Positions 25,942 through 34,201 of a stretch of DNA of 64,000 bases are shown here, piece by piece (the first letter of the stretch is position 1; every line of letters starts with the position of its first letter). The translations under genes were made by a program, and so were the position numbers. This DNA is from Thioclava pacifica DSM 10166 (GTDB lineage: Bacteria; Pseudomonadota; Alphaproteobacteria; Rhodobacterales; Rhodobacteraceae): the NCBI RefSeq assembly GCF_000714535.1, contig NZ_AUND01000001.1, positions 1 to 64,000 on the forward strand. The letters are read 5' to 3'. The notes below the pieces were generated by a model. The model saw only the letters and a list, made by a program, of their open reading frames with translations, had not been told where the DNA came from and did not search any database.

Positions 25942-27546
25942 ATGTGGGATTATATCAAGCTGATCGCGCTTGGCCTTGTGGCGGTTCTGGCCGCCATTGC
26001 GGCCGGTAACGCGCGCGATCTTGCCTATCAGGTGAATGCCGTCGAGGTCATGCTGGCCGCGGCGATCGCATTCATCTGGGTGCTTCGCACCATGGGAAGC
26101 CGCCAGCCGGTGGCTCAGAACGAGTATTTCGACGGCGTGGTTCGCGCCGGGGTGATCGCGACGACCTTCTGGGGCGTCGTGGGCTTCCTGGTCGCCGTCA
26201 TTATCGCATTCCAGCTGGCCTATCCGGCGCTCAACTTCGAGTGGGCGCAGGGCTATCTGAACTTCGGCAAGCTGCGCCCGCTGCACACCTCGGCGGTGAT
26301 TTTCGCCTTTGGTGGCAACGCGCTGATCGCCTCTAGCTTCTACGTCGTGCAGCGCACCTCCGCTGCGCGGCTCTTCGGCGGCAACGGCCTCGGCTGGTTC
26401 GTGTTCTGGGGGTACAACCTGTTCATCGTGCTCGCCGCGACCGGCTACATCCTCGGCGCAACGCAGTCGAAGGAATATGCGGAGCCGGAATGGTATGTCG
26501 ATATCTGGCTGACGATCGTCTGGGTGGCTTATCTGGCTGCCTTCCTCGGCACGATCTTCAAGCGCAAAGAGCCCCATATTTACGTCGCCAACTGGTTCTA
26601 CCTGTCCTTCATCGTGACCATCGCGATGCTGCATATCGTGAACAACCTGTCGATCCCGGTCTCGCTCTTCGGCTCGAAGTCGGTGCAGGTCTTCTCGGGC
26701 GTGCAGGACGCGATGACGCAGTGGTGGTACGGCCATAACGCGGTGGGCTTCTTCCTGACCGCGGGCTTCCTCGGGATGATGTACTACTTCGTGCCGAAGC
26801 AGGCCGAACGTCCGGTCTACTCCTACAAGCTCTCGATCGTGCACTTCTGGGCGCTGATCTTCCTGTACATCTGGGCTGGTCCGCACCACCTGCACTACAC
26901 GGCGCTGCCCGACTGGGCCTCGACGCTCGGCATGGTGATGTCGGTGATCCTGTGGATGCCTTCCTGGGGCGGCATGATCAACGGTCTGATGACGCTCTCG
27001 GGCGCCTGGGACAAGCTGCGCACCGACCCGGTCATCCGTATGATGGTGGTGTCGGTCGGCTTCTACGGCATGTCGACCTTCGAAGGCCCGATGATGTCGA
27101 TCAAGGCGGTGAACTCGCTGTCGCACTACACCGATTGGACGATCGGTCACGTGCACTCGGGCGCGCTCGGCTGGAACGGCATGATCACCTTCGGCACGCT
27201 CTACTTCCTCGTGCCGCGTCTGTGGGCGCGTGAAGGGCTCTACTCGCTGAAACTGGTGAGCTGGCACTTCTGGCTCTCGACCATCGGCATCGTGCTCTAT
27301 GCAGCGTCGATGTGGGTTGCCGGGATCATGCAGGGCCTGATGTGGCGTGAAGTGGACAGCCAGGGCTTCCTCGTGAACGCCTTCGCCGACACGGTGGCCG
27401 CTATGCACCCGATGTTCGTGGTCCGTGGCCTTGGCGGGGTGCTCTACCTCACCGGTGGCATCATCATGGCCTACAACCTGTATATGACGGTCGCTCGTCA
27501 GCCGCGCGTGGAATCGCGTTCGGTTGCCGCAGTGCCCGCCGAGTAA
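25942..27546 (+). CDS. ccoN: cbb3-type cytochrome c oxidase subunit I
   Basis: A 534-residue haem-copper oxidase catalytic subunit with about 12 membrane helices. It binds the low-spin haem b and the haem b3-CuB site; ligand-bearing stretches include [55 protein letters not shown] and [18 protein letters not shown]. It is the terminal oxidase used at low oxygen and pumps protons. ATG 25942 has a GAAGGGA ribosome site about 8 bp upstream and begins MWDYIKL; longer in-frame extensions run through the promoter region. First gene of ccoNOQP, under a perfect FNR box. Confidence 0.97.
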   Translation: MWDYIKLIALGLVAVLAAIAAGNARDLAYQVNAVEVMLAAAIAFIWVLRTMGSRQPVAQNEYFDGVVRAGVIATTFWGVVGFLVAVIIAFQLAYPALNFEWAQGYLNFGKLRPLHTSAVIFAFGGNALIASSFYVVQRTSAARLFGGNGLGWFVFWGYNLFIVLAATGYILGATQSKEYAEPEWYVDIWLTIVWVAYLAAFLGTIFKRKEPHIYVANWFYLSFIVTIAMLHIVNNLSIPVSLFGSKSVQVFSGVQDAMTQWWYGHNAVGFFLTAGFLGMMYYFVPKQAERPVYSYKLSIVHFWALIFLYIWAGPHHLHYTALPDWASTLGMVMSVILWMPSWGGMINGLMTLSGAWDKLRTDPVIRMMVVSVGFYGMSTFEGPMMSIKAVNSLSHYTDWTIGHVHSGALGWNGMITFGTLYFLVPRLWAREGLYSLKLVSWHFWLSTIGIVLYAASMWVAGIMQGLMWREVDSQGFLVNAFADTVAAMHPMFVVRGLGGVLYLTGGIIMAYNLYMTVARQPRVESRSVAAVPAE

Positions 27547-27558
27547 GGAGGAGAACAG

Positions 27559-28287
27559 ATGGGACTTCTCGACAAGCACGGCGTAATTGAAAAGAACGCC
27601 ACGCTGCTTCTGATCTTCGCCTTCCTCGTGGTCACCGTCGGTGGCATCGTGGAGATCGCACCGCTCTTCTACCTCGAGAACACGATCGAGGATGTGGAAG
27701 GCATGCGTCCCTACACGCCGCTCGAACTGACCGGTCGCGACATCTACATCCGCGAGGGCTGCTACGTCTGCCACTCGCAGATGATCCGTCCGATGCGTGA
27801 CGAGGTTGAACGTTACGGTCACTACTCGCTGGCAGCGGAGTCGCAATACGACCACCCGTTCCAGTGGGGCTCGAAGCGGACGGGGCCCGACCTCGCCCGC
27901 GTGGGCGGCCGCTACTCGGATGCCTGGCATGTGGATCACCTCGTGAACCCGCAGTCGGTCGTTCCGGAATCGGTGATGCCGAAATACGGCTTCTTGCTGA
28001 ACCGGATGATCGAGCCGGCGCATATCGATCAGCGTCTGTCGACCGATGCTATGGTGGGTGTGCCCTATACGTCGGACATGATCGAGAACGCGAAGGCGGA
28101 CTTTGCCGCCCAAGCGGACCCGAACAGCGACTATGACGGCCTGCTGGAGCGTTATCCCAACGCCACCAACGTCCGTAACTTCGACGGTCGCCCGGGCATT
28201 TCCGAGATGGACGCTCTTGTCGCCTATCTCCAGGTGCTCGGAACCATGGTCGATTTCTCGACCTTCCAACCCGTGGCCAGCCGGTAA
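27559..28287 (+). CDS. ccoO: cbb3-type cytochrome c oxidase subunit II (mono-haem cytochrome c)
   Basis: A 242-residue protein anchored by one N-terminal membrane helix ([23 protein letters not shown]). The periplasmic domain has a single c-type haem motif, GCYVCHSQM (CxxCH at residues 68-72), with a likely axial Met in the VMPKYGFLL region. It passes electrons from CcoP to CcoN. An AAGGAGGAGAAC ribosome site precedes the ATG, 12 bp after ccoN. The sequence is typical and full length. Confidence 0.96.
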   Translation: MGLLDKHGVIEKNATLLLIFAFLVVTVGGIVEIAPLFYLENTIEDVEGMRPYTPLELTGRDIYIREGCYVCHSQMIRPMRDEVERYGHYSLAAESQYDHPFQWGSKRTGPDLARVGGRYSDAWHVDHLVNPQSVVPESVMPKYGFLLNRMIEPAHIDQRLSTDAMVGVPYTSDMIENAKADFAAQADPNSDYDGLLERYPNATNVRNFDGRPGISEMDALVAYLQVLGTMVDFSTFQPVASR

Positions 28288-28299
28288 GGGGGCTTAGCG

Positions 28300-28500
28300 A
28301 TGGACTATCACATCCTCAGGGAATTCGCGGACAGCTGGTTTCTGATCTTCCTGTTCACGTTCTTCCTCGGCATCGTCGTCTGGGTGTTTCGCCCCGGTGC
28401 GCGCCGGACCTACGAGGATACGTCCGCGATCCCTTTCCGGAATGAAGACAAACCCGCCAGTTCCGAGGAGCCCGGCGCAAGCCGGGACTCCAAGGAATGA
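28300..28500 (+). CDS. ccoQ: cbb3-type oxidase subunit CcoQ
   Basis: A 66-residue single-span membrane protein: DSWFLIFLFTFFLGIVVWVF is the helix, followed by a cytoplasmic basic/acidic tail beginning RPGARRTYEDTSAIPFRNED, the usual CcoQ motif. CcoQ helps stabilise the cbb3 complex and, in Rhodobacter sphaeroides, influences signalling from the oxidase to the Prr system. It lies between ccoO and ccoP with 12- and 31-bp gaps, in the standard operon position. Confidence 0.9.
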   Translation: MDYHILREFADSWFLIFLFTFFLGIVVWVFRPGARRTYEDTSAIPFRNEDKPASSEEPGASRDSKE

Positions 28501-28531
28501 CGGCGCCACGTTCTAAGGAGGCGTGGAGAAA

Positions 28532-29416
28532 ATGAGCAAAAAACCGTTGAAGAAGAAGCACGAGGTCGAAACCACGGGTCATTCGTGGGACGGCATCGAG
28601 GAATACAATAACCCCCTTCCCAAGTGGTGGCTGTGGACGTTCTACGCCTGCATCATCTGGGGCATCGGCTATTCGATCGCCATGCCCGCTTGGCCGATCT
28701 TCAAGTCGGGGGCGACCCCGGGGATCCTTGGTTCCTCGACGCGTGCGAACGTTCAGGCCGATATCGACAAGTTCGCGGCCATGAACAAGCCGATCCAGGA
28801 GAAGCTGGTGACGGTCGATCTCGACCAGATCGCGGAAGATCCGGAACTGCGTAACTACACGCAGAATGCCGGTGCGGCCGTGTTCCGGACCTGGTGCGCG
28901 CAGTGCCACGGTGCGGGTGCGGGCGGCAATCCGGGTCTTGGTTACCCGAACCTGCTCGACAGCGACTGGCTCTGGGGTGGCACGATGGAGGATATCCATT
29001 TCACCATCACCCACGGCATCCGCAACGAGACCGATCCGGACGAAGAGGCGCGTTACTCTGAAATGCCCGCCTTCGGTCGCGATGAGATCCTCGCGAAAGA
29101 GGAAATCGATCAGGTCGTGCAATATGTCCGTCAAATCTCGGGCCAGGAACATGATGCGGATCTCGCATCGGCTGGCGAGACGATCTTCATGGACAACTGC
29201 TCTGCTTGCCACGCCGAAGACGGCACCGGCGACCAGATGCAGGGCGCGCCCAACCTGACCGACGCGATCTGGCTCTATGGTGGGGACGTGGACACGCTGA
29301 CCTACACCGTGACCAACGCCCGTTTCGGCGTGATGCCGAACTGGAACGAGCGTCTGACCGAAGCGGATATCCGTGCGGTCGCGTCCTATGTCCACAGCCT
29401 CGGCGGTGGTCAGTAA
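28532..29416 (+). CDS. ccoP: cbb3-type cytochrome c oxidase subunit III (di-haem cytochrome c)
   Basis: A 294-residue protein. After a cytoplasmic head containing [19 protein letters not shown] there is a membrane helix ([21 protein letters not shown]). Two cytochrome c domains follow, with CAQCH at residues 122-126 and CSACH at 223-227, and Met ligands in YSEMPAFG and FGVMPNWN. It accepts electrons from soluble or membrane cytochromes c. ATG 28532 was chosen over GTG 28523, which sits directly on the AAGGAGG site. Last structural gene of ccoNOQP; a terminator lies about 90 bp downstream. Confidence 0.96.
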   Translation: MSKKPLKKKHEVETTGHSWDGIEEYNNPLPKWWLWTFYACIIWGIGYSIAMPAWPIFKSGATPGILGSSTRANVQADIDKFAAMNKPIQEKLVTVDLDQIAEDPELRNYTQNAGAAVFRTWCAQCHGAGAGGNPGLGYPNLLDSDWLWGGTMEDIHFTITHGIRNETDPDEEARYSEMPAFGRDEILAKEEIDQVVQYVRQISGQEHDADLASAGETIFMDNCSACHAEDGTGDQMQGAPNLTDAIWLYGGDVDTLTYTVTNARFGVMPNWNERLTEADIRAVASYVHSLGGGQ

Positions 29417-29505
29417 CAAGAAATCCGTGGGGGCTTCGGTCCCCTCGGGTCGCACCGGCGCCCCGTCCTGTTCGCGCGTTTCCTGGGGGTGCCGGTGCCC
29501 TTATC

Positions 29506-29529
29506 AAGAGGGCCCGCGAGGGCCCTCTT
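29506..29529 (+). terminator. Rho-independent terminator after ccoP
   Basis: A perfect 10-bp stem AAGAGGGCCC / GGGCCCTCTT with a 4-base GCGA loop, running into a T-tract. It ends the ccoNOQP transcript and separates it from ccoGHIS. Confidence 0.92.
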
Positions 29530-29713
29530 TTTTCGTGTTGAGGGTTACCTTTCCTTAGTCTTGGATGTATCTTTGGCAAAAGCAAGGTCTGAGGCGCCCG
29601 AGCACGCCCATGTGATGAGTGAAGCCGCATCGGAGGCCCGAAAACCGGCACATGCCGGAGGACGGCCCTGCGACCAAACGCCCGAGGTTTTCCTGCATGG
29701 CAAATCTGCCTTT

Positions 29714-29727
29714 TTGACGCAGGTCAA
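29714..29727. promoter_or_regulatory. FNR box upstream of ccoG
   Basis: TTGAC-GCAG-GTCAA is a perfectly symmetric FNR-type site with the TTGAC half-site on both strands, 62 bp upstream of the ccoG start. The spacing is right for class II activation and shows that the assembly operon has its own oxygen control. Confidence 0.82.
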
Positions 29728-29789
29728 AGTCTTGAAGCCGGTGGCAGCCCAGAAGAGGCTTCGGACGCAGTCAAATATTGGAGAGAGTC

Positions 29790-31238
29790 GTGAGCTCCAC
29801 CGAACCAGTTGAACCCCCGCCGCTCTATTCCGCGCGCGAGCCGGTTTTCCCGCGTCGTGTCAAAGGCCAGTTCCGCAACCTGAAATGGGTGCTGATGGCA
29901 ATGATGCTGGGGCTTTACTATATCCTGCCCTGGATCCGCTGGGATCGCGGGCCGGAATTGCCCAACCAGGCGGTCCTCCTCGACCTCGCCAATCGACGCT
30001 TCTTCTTCTTCATGATCGAGATCTGGCCGCACGAATTTTATTTCGTCGCGGGGCTTCTGATCATGGCTGGCCTCGGCCTGTTCCTGTTCACCTCCGCGCT
30101 GGGTCGGGTGTGGTGCGGCTATGCCTGCCCGCAGACCGTCTGGACCGATCTCTTCGTGCTGGTCGAACGCTGGGTCGAAGGCGACCGCAACGCCCGTATC
30201 CGTCTGCTGCGTCAGAACTGGAATTCCGAGAAGATCCGCAAGCGCGTCACGAAATGGGTGCTCTGGCTGCTCATCGGCCTCGCGACGGGCGGGGCGTGGG
30301 TGTTCTACTTCACCGATGCGCCGACGCTGCTGCGTGAGCTGTTCGCCGGCACCGCTTCGCCGGTGGCCTATATCACCATCGCGGTCGCTACTGCGACGAC
30401 CTTCGCCTTCGGCGGCTTCGCGCGTGAACAGATCTGCATTTATGCCTGCCCCTGGCCGCGCATTCAGGCCGCGATGATGGACGAAGACACGATCACCATC
30501 GCCTATCGCGAATGGCGCGGCGAGCCGCGCGGCAAGCTCAAAAAGGGTCAGCATGACCCGAGTCAGGGCGATTGCATCGACTGCATGGCGTGCTTCAACG
30601 TCTGCCCGATGGGGATCGACATCCGTGACGGGCAACAACTCGAATGCATCACCTGCGGGCTGTGCATCGACGCGTGCAACGAGATGATGGACAAGATCGG
30701 AAAGCCCCGCGGCCTGATCGGCTACATGGCGCTCAAGGACGAAGCCAACGAGCGCTCGGGCAACCCGGTCATCAACGTCTGGAAGCACATCCTGCGTCCG
30801 CGCACGATTCTCTATTTCACGCTTTGGGCGGGGATTGGTGTCGGGCTCGTCGTGGCGCTCTTCATGCGCTCGCCGATCGATTTCAACATTACTCCGAACC
30901 GCGATCCGCTCTACGTGATGGAGCCCGATGGCGCGATCCGCAACATCTACACGCTGCGGCTGCGCAACAAGTCGGGCGAGGATACCGCCTTCAAGGTTTC
31001 GGTCATCGCGCCGACGCCGGAAGAGCAATCCACACTCTCCCTTGCACTCGAGGGAACGGATGGTGATACCGTGACGGTACCGGCAGATGAAACCTACACG
31101 CAGCGTCTCTATATTATGGCTGCGCCGGGCTCTTCGCTGGCGACTTCGGACCGGACCGAGCTGACGATCTGGGTCGAAGACACCCATAATACGGACCGCG
31201 TCTCGACCGAGACGGTCTTCAACGGAAAGGCGAATTGA
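29790..31238 (+). CDS. ccoG: Cytochrome c oxidase accessory protein CcoG (RdxA/RdxB/FixG family)
   Basis: A 482-residue membrane iron-sulfur protein. Several N-terminal membrane helices are followed by a ferredoxin-like part with two [4Fe-4S] motifs: DCIDCMACFNVCPMGIDI and ECITCGLCIDACNEMM. Other conserved pieces are RVWCGYACPQTVWTDLF and CIYACPWPRIQAAM. A further helix and a C-terminal periplasmic Ig-like FixG domain complete it. CcoG is a Cu(II) reductase supplying Cu(I) for cbb3 assembly. GTG 29790 was picked for the GGAGAGA site just upstream; a TTG at 29778 is possible. First gene of ccoGHIS. Confidence 0.95.
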   Translation: MSSTEPVEPPPLYSAREPVFPRRVKGQFRNLKWVLMAMMLGLYYILPWIRWDRGPELPNQAVLLDLANRRFFFFMIEIWPHEFYFVAGLLIMAGLGLFLFTSALGRVWCGYACPQTVWTDLFVLVERWVEGDRNARIRLLRQNWNSEKIRKRVTKWVLWLLIGLATGGAWVFYFTDAPTLLRELFAGTASPVAYITIAVATATTFAFGGFAREQICIYACPWPRIQAAMMDEDTITIAYREWRGEPRGKLKKGQHDPSQGDCIDCMACFNVCPMGIDIRDGQQLECITCGLCIDACNEMMDKIGKPRGLIGYMALKDEANERSGNPVINVWKHILRPRTILYFTLWAGIGVGLVVALFMRSPIDFNITPNRDPLYVMEPDGAIRNIYTLRLRNKSGEDTAFKVSVIAPTPEEQSTLSLALEGTDGDTVTVPADETYTQRLYIMAAPGSSLATSDRTELTIWVEDTHNTDRVSTETVFNGKAN

Positions 31239-31243
31239 GCGTG

Positions 31244-31699
31244 ATGTCGAAACCTCTCACCGGCCGGAAGGTGTTGATGATTGCCGTGGGTGCCTTTGGC
31301 ATCATCATCACGGTGAACCTCGTGATGGCCTGGCAGGCGATCAGCACATTCCCCGGTCTTGAGGTCAAGAACTCCTATGTGGCGTCCCAGCAGTTCGACA
31401 AGAACCGCGCCGCGCAGGAGGCTCTCGGCTGGACGGTTTCTCCCGACTATTCGGACGGCAAGCTGAGCCTTGTCGTCCGTGATAGCGCGGGGCTGCCGGC
31501 CAAGGTCAAATCGCTGAAGGCGTTGATCGGGCGCACCACCCATGTCCGCGAGGACATGGAGCCGACATTCGACTACGTGGGCGGCATCTTTGTCGCCCCG
31601 TTGCAGCTTGGGCCGGGCGCCTGGCTGATCCATCTTGATGCCGAGGCCGCCGATGGCACGCATTTCCGCCAGCGGATCGACCTCTTCGTGAAAGGCTGA
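31244..31699 (+). CDS. ccoH: cbb3 oxidase assembly protein CcoH (FixH)
   Basis: A 151-residue single-span protein: PLTGRKVLMIAVGAFGIIITVNLVMAWQAI is the N-terminal helix, followed by a periplasmic FixH domain with FPGLEVKNSYVASQQFDKNRAAQEALGW. CcoH is needed for stable cbb3 assembly and interacts with CcoN. Start choice is open: ATG 31244 gives the usual M-x-x-PLTGR beginning, while TTG 31235 and GTG 31241 are in frame and TTG 31235 would overlap the ccoG stop. Second gene of ccoGHIS. Confidence 0.93.
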   Translation: MSKPLTGRKVLMIAVGAFGIIITVNLVMAWQAISTFPGLEVKNSYVASQQFDKNRAAQEALGWTVSPDYSDGKLSLVVRDSAGLPAKVKSLKALIGRTTHVREDMEPTFDYVGGIFVAPLQLGPGAWLIHLDAEAADGTHFRQRIDLFVKG

Positions 31700-31704
31700 G
31701 TGCG

Positions 31705-33930
31705 ATGACGGTTTCGCCAGCGCCATCCCGCAGCGTGGACGAGTTCGAGGACGAGCATGTCTCGGCCTCGGCCTGTCCCGCCTGCATCGCGGCCCCCTCG
31801 GCCGAGCAGATGGCGAAATCGGGCGACATCAAGGGCGCGCGCATCATGCTCTCGCTGCCCACTGCGCATTGCGCGGTCTGCATCACCGATGTCGAACGCG
31901 AGTTGATGAAGCAGCCGGGCGTGAAATCGGCGCGGGTGAACCTGACGCTCAAACGCGCCTCGGTCGATGCCGAGGGCGATGTCGAGGCGGCAGGGCTGAT
32001 CTCGGCGCTCGACCGGATCGGCTACGAGGCGCATGAGCTCGACCCGGGCATGCTCTCGGCCACCGAGGCCGACAAGCGCGGCCGCGATCTGCTGATGCGG
32101 ATCGGCGTCGCGGGTTTCGCGATGATGAATATCATGATGCTGTCGGTCGCGGTCTGGTCCGGGGCCGAGGACACGACGCGCGACCTCTTCCACTGGATTT
32201 CGGCGGCGATCGCGATCCCGACGACGATCTTCGCCGCCCAACCGTTCTTTGCCAATGCCTGGGCCGCGCTGCGCGGTGGGCGTCTGGGAATGGATGTGCC
32301 GATCTCGCTGGCGATCCTGCTGGCCCTCGGGATCTCGTTGTTCGAAACGATCCATTCGGGCTCGCATGCCTATTTCGAAGCGGCGACGATGCTCACCTTC
32401 TTCCTGCTGGTGGGCCGCTATCTCGACTATCGCACCCGCGCCGTGGCGCGCTCGGCGGCAGAGGAACTGGCCGCGCTCGAAGTGCCGCGCGCGACCGTGC
32501 TGCGTGATGGCGTCGAGGCCGTGGTGCCGGTCGGCGAGCTGGTTCCCGGCGATCTGATCCGGGTGCGCCCGGGTGGCCGCATCCCCGCCGACGGCGAGGT
32601 GATCGAGGGCCATTCCGAGAGCGACCGTTCGGTGCTCACGGGCGAGAGCCTGCCGGTGCAGGTCGCGCCGGGCATGGTGCTGTCGGCGGGCGAGGTGAAC
32701 CTGACCGGCCCGCTGACGATCCGCGTCACCGCGGCGGGCAAGGACAGTTCGCTGCACCGCATGGCCGATCTCGTCGCGATGGCGGAAAGTGCAAAGACCA
32801 AATACACCTCGCTGGCCGAGCGCGCTGCGCGGCTCTACGCGCCGATCGTGCACCTGCTTTCCTTTTCTGCCTTTTGCGCCTGGGCATGGGTTACGGGCGG
32901 GGATTTTCGTCTTGCGGTGAATATCTCGGCGGCGGTGCTGATCATCACCTGCCCCTGTGCGCTGGGTCTGGCCGTGCCTGCCGTTGTCACGGCCGCGTCG
33001 GGCAAGCTGTTCCGCAAGGGGCTTCTGATCAAGGATGGCACGGCGCTCGAACGTCTGGCCGAGGTTGATACGGTGGTCTTCGACAAGACCGGCACATTGA
33101 CGATGGGTGCGCCACGCCCGCAAAACCTTTCTGAACTTTCCTCCGAAGCGCTCTCGGTCGCGATGGCGCTGGCCGAGGGCTCGGCCCATCCGCTTGCGCG
33201 CGCCCTGCATGATGTGGCGGTGGGGCAGGGGGCAACCCCCGCCATGCTCGAGGATCTGCGCGAAGTTCCCGGCTATGGCGTCGAGGGCCGTTGGCAGGGC
33301 CAGACCGTGCGGCTGGGTCGTGCGAACTGGATCGGGGCCGAGGATGGCGCGACCACAGCGACCCATCTGGGGATTGGCGATGCCGCGCCGATCGCGATCA
33401 CTTTCGCCGACAGCCTGCGGCCCGGCGCCGAGGACGCCGTGGCGGGCCTCAAGGCGCAGGGCAAACAGGTGTGGCTGGTCTCGGGCGATGTCGAGGGCGC
33501 GGTCTCCGAGCTTGCCGCCCGGCTTGGCATCGAGAATTACCGCTCCGGCGCGCTGCCGCTCGAGAAGGCGCAGCTGGTGAACGATCTCACCCATGAGGGC
33601 CATCGCGTGCTGATGGTGGGCGACGGGCTCAACGACACGGCCGCACTGGCTGCCGCGCATGTCTCGGTTTCGCCGGCCTCGGCGCTCGATGCAGCACGCA
33701 CGGCCTCCGATATCGTGCTGCTGGGCAAGGAGCTTGCCCCGGTCGCGGATGCCGCCTCGATCGCGGTGCGCGCGCGCCGCCGGATCAAGGAGAACTTCGG
33801 CATCTCAATCGTCTATAACATCATCGCGGTGCCGCTGGCGCTGGTCGGGCTCGCAACGCCGCTGATGGCGGCGCTCGCAATGTCGGCCTCCTCGATCACC
33901 GTGTCTCTGAATTCGCTGCGCCTGCGCTGA
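31705..33930 (+). CDS. ccoI: Cu(I)-exporting P1B-type ATPase for cbb3 oxidase assembly (CcoI/FixI)
   Basis: A 741-residue copper P-type ATPase. The N-terminal part has a CPAC pair (SASACPACIAAP) and a heavy-metal-associated domain with AHCAVC. Membrane helices then contain the CPC transport motif (IITCPCALGLAVPAV). The phosphorylation site is VFDKTGTLT, the HP motif is SAHPLA, and the hinge is VGDGLNDTAAL. It moves Cu(I) across the inner membrane for the CuB site of CcoN, a role distinct from copper detoxification. It starts 5 bp after ccoH in the ccoGHIS operon. Confidence 0.95.
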   Translation: MTVSPAPSRSVDEFEDEHVSASACPACIAAPSAEQMAKSGDIKGARIMLSLPTAHCAVCITDVERELMKQPGVKSARVNLTLKRASVDAEGDVEAAGLISALDRIGYEAHELDPGMLSATEADKRGRDLLMRIGVAGFAMMNIMMLSVAVWSGAEDTTRDLFHWISAAIAIPTTIFAAQPFFANAWAALRGGRLGMDVPISLAILLALGISLFETIHSGSHAYFEAATMLTFFLLVGRYLDYRTRAVARSAAEELAALEVPRATVLRDGVEAVVPVGELVPGDLIRVRPGGRIPADGEVIEGHSESDRSVLTGESLPVQVAPGMVLSAGEVNLTGPLTIRVTAAGKDSSLHRMADLVAMAESAKTKYTSLAERAARLYAPIVHLLSFSAFCAWAWVTGGDFRLAVNISAAVLIITCPCALGLAVPAVVTAASGKLFRKGLLIKDGTALERLAEVDTVVFDKTGTLTMGAPRPQNLSELSSEALSVAMALAEGSAHPLARALHDVAVGQGATPAMLEDLREVPGYGVEGRWQGQTVRLGRANWIGAEDGATTATHLGIGDAAPIAITFADSLRPGAEDAVAGLKAQGKQVWLVSGDVEGAVSELAARLGIENYRSGALPLEKAQLVNDLTHEGHRVLMVGDGLNDTAALAAAHVSVSPASALDAARTASDIVLLGKELAPVADAASIAVRARRRIKENFGISIVYNIIAVPLALVGLATPLMAALAMSASSITVSLNSLRLR

Positions 33931-33942
33931 GAAAGACTGACG

Positions 33943-34104
33943 ATGGACGCACTTCTCTACTCGATCCCGATCTCGCTGTTGCTGGGGGGCATTGGTCTTG
34001 CCGCCTTCTGGTGGTCGATCAAGAACCGCCAATATGATGATCCGAAAGGGGATGCCGAGCGCATCCTATCGGACGAGTTCGACGACCGGCCCAAGCAGGA
34101 CTGA
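33943..34104 (+). CDS. ccoS: cbb3-type oxidase assembly protein CcoS
   Basis: A 53-residue protein: the N-terminal helix (LLYSIPISLLLGGIGLAAFWWSI) is followed by KNRQYDDPKGDAERIL, the diagnostic CcoS motif, and an acidic tail. CcoS is required for insertion of haem b and CuB into CcoN. It follows ccoI by 12 bp and is the last gene of ccoGHIS; a terminator lies about 35 bp downstream. Confidence 0.93.
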   Translation: MDALLYSIPISLLLGGIGLAAFWWSIKNRQYDDPKGDAERILSDEFDDRPKQD

Positions 34105-34140
34105 GCGGGCAGGGCATCAACGCCGATACCGGAAAAGAGA

Positions 34141-34168
34141 AAAGCCGCGCTCTGCGAAGCGCGGCTTT
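34141..34168. terminator. Bidirectional terminator between ccoS and the carboxypeptidase gene
   Basis: Perfect 10-bp stem AAAGCCGCGC / GCGCGGCTTT with an 8-base loop. A-rich sequence on the left and CTTTCTCT on the right allow it to work on both strands, ending ccoGHIS and the convergent dac transcript. Confidence 0.88.
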
Positions 34169-34201
34169 CTCTGATCTGGCCCCAACCGGAGGAAGAGGGT
34201 T

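Larger units (their letters stand above)
29417..29789. other. ccoP-ccoG intergenic region
   Basis: A 373-bp stretch with no convincing gene; short open frames here lack ribosome sites and family features. It holds the ccoNOQP terminator (29506-29529) and, near its right end, an FNR box (29714-29727) for ccoG. The middle (about 29540-29710) has no feature I can identify. Confidence 0.7.

Noticed and set aside
25852-28269. An 805-codon minus-strand frame opposite ccoN and ccoO.
   Set aside because: Antisense of conserved oxidase genes, His/Arg-rich shadow composition.
29489-29812. A 107-codon plus-strand frame between ccoP and ccoG.
   Set aside because: It runs through a strong terminator and an FNR box and lacks a ribosome site and family features.
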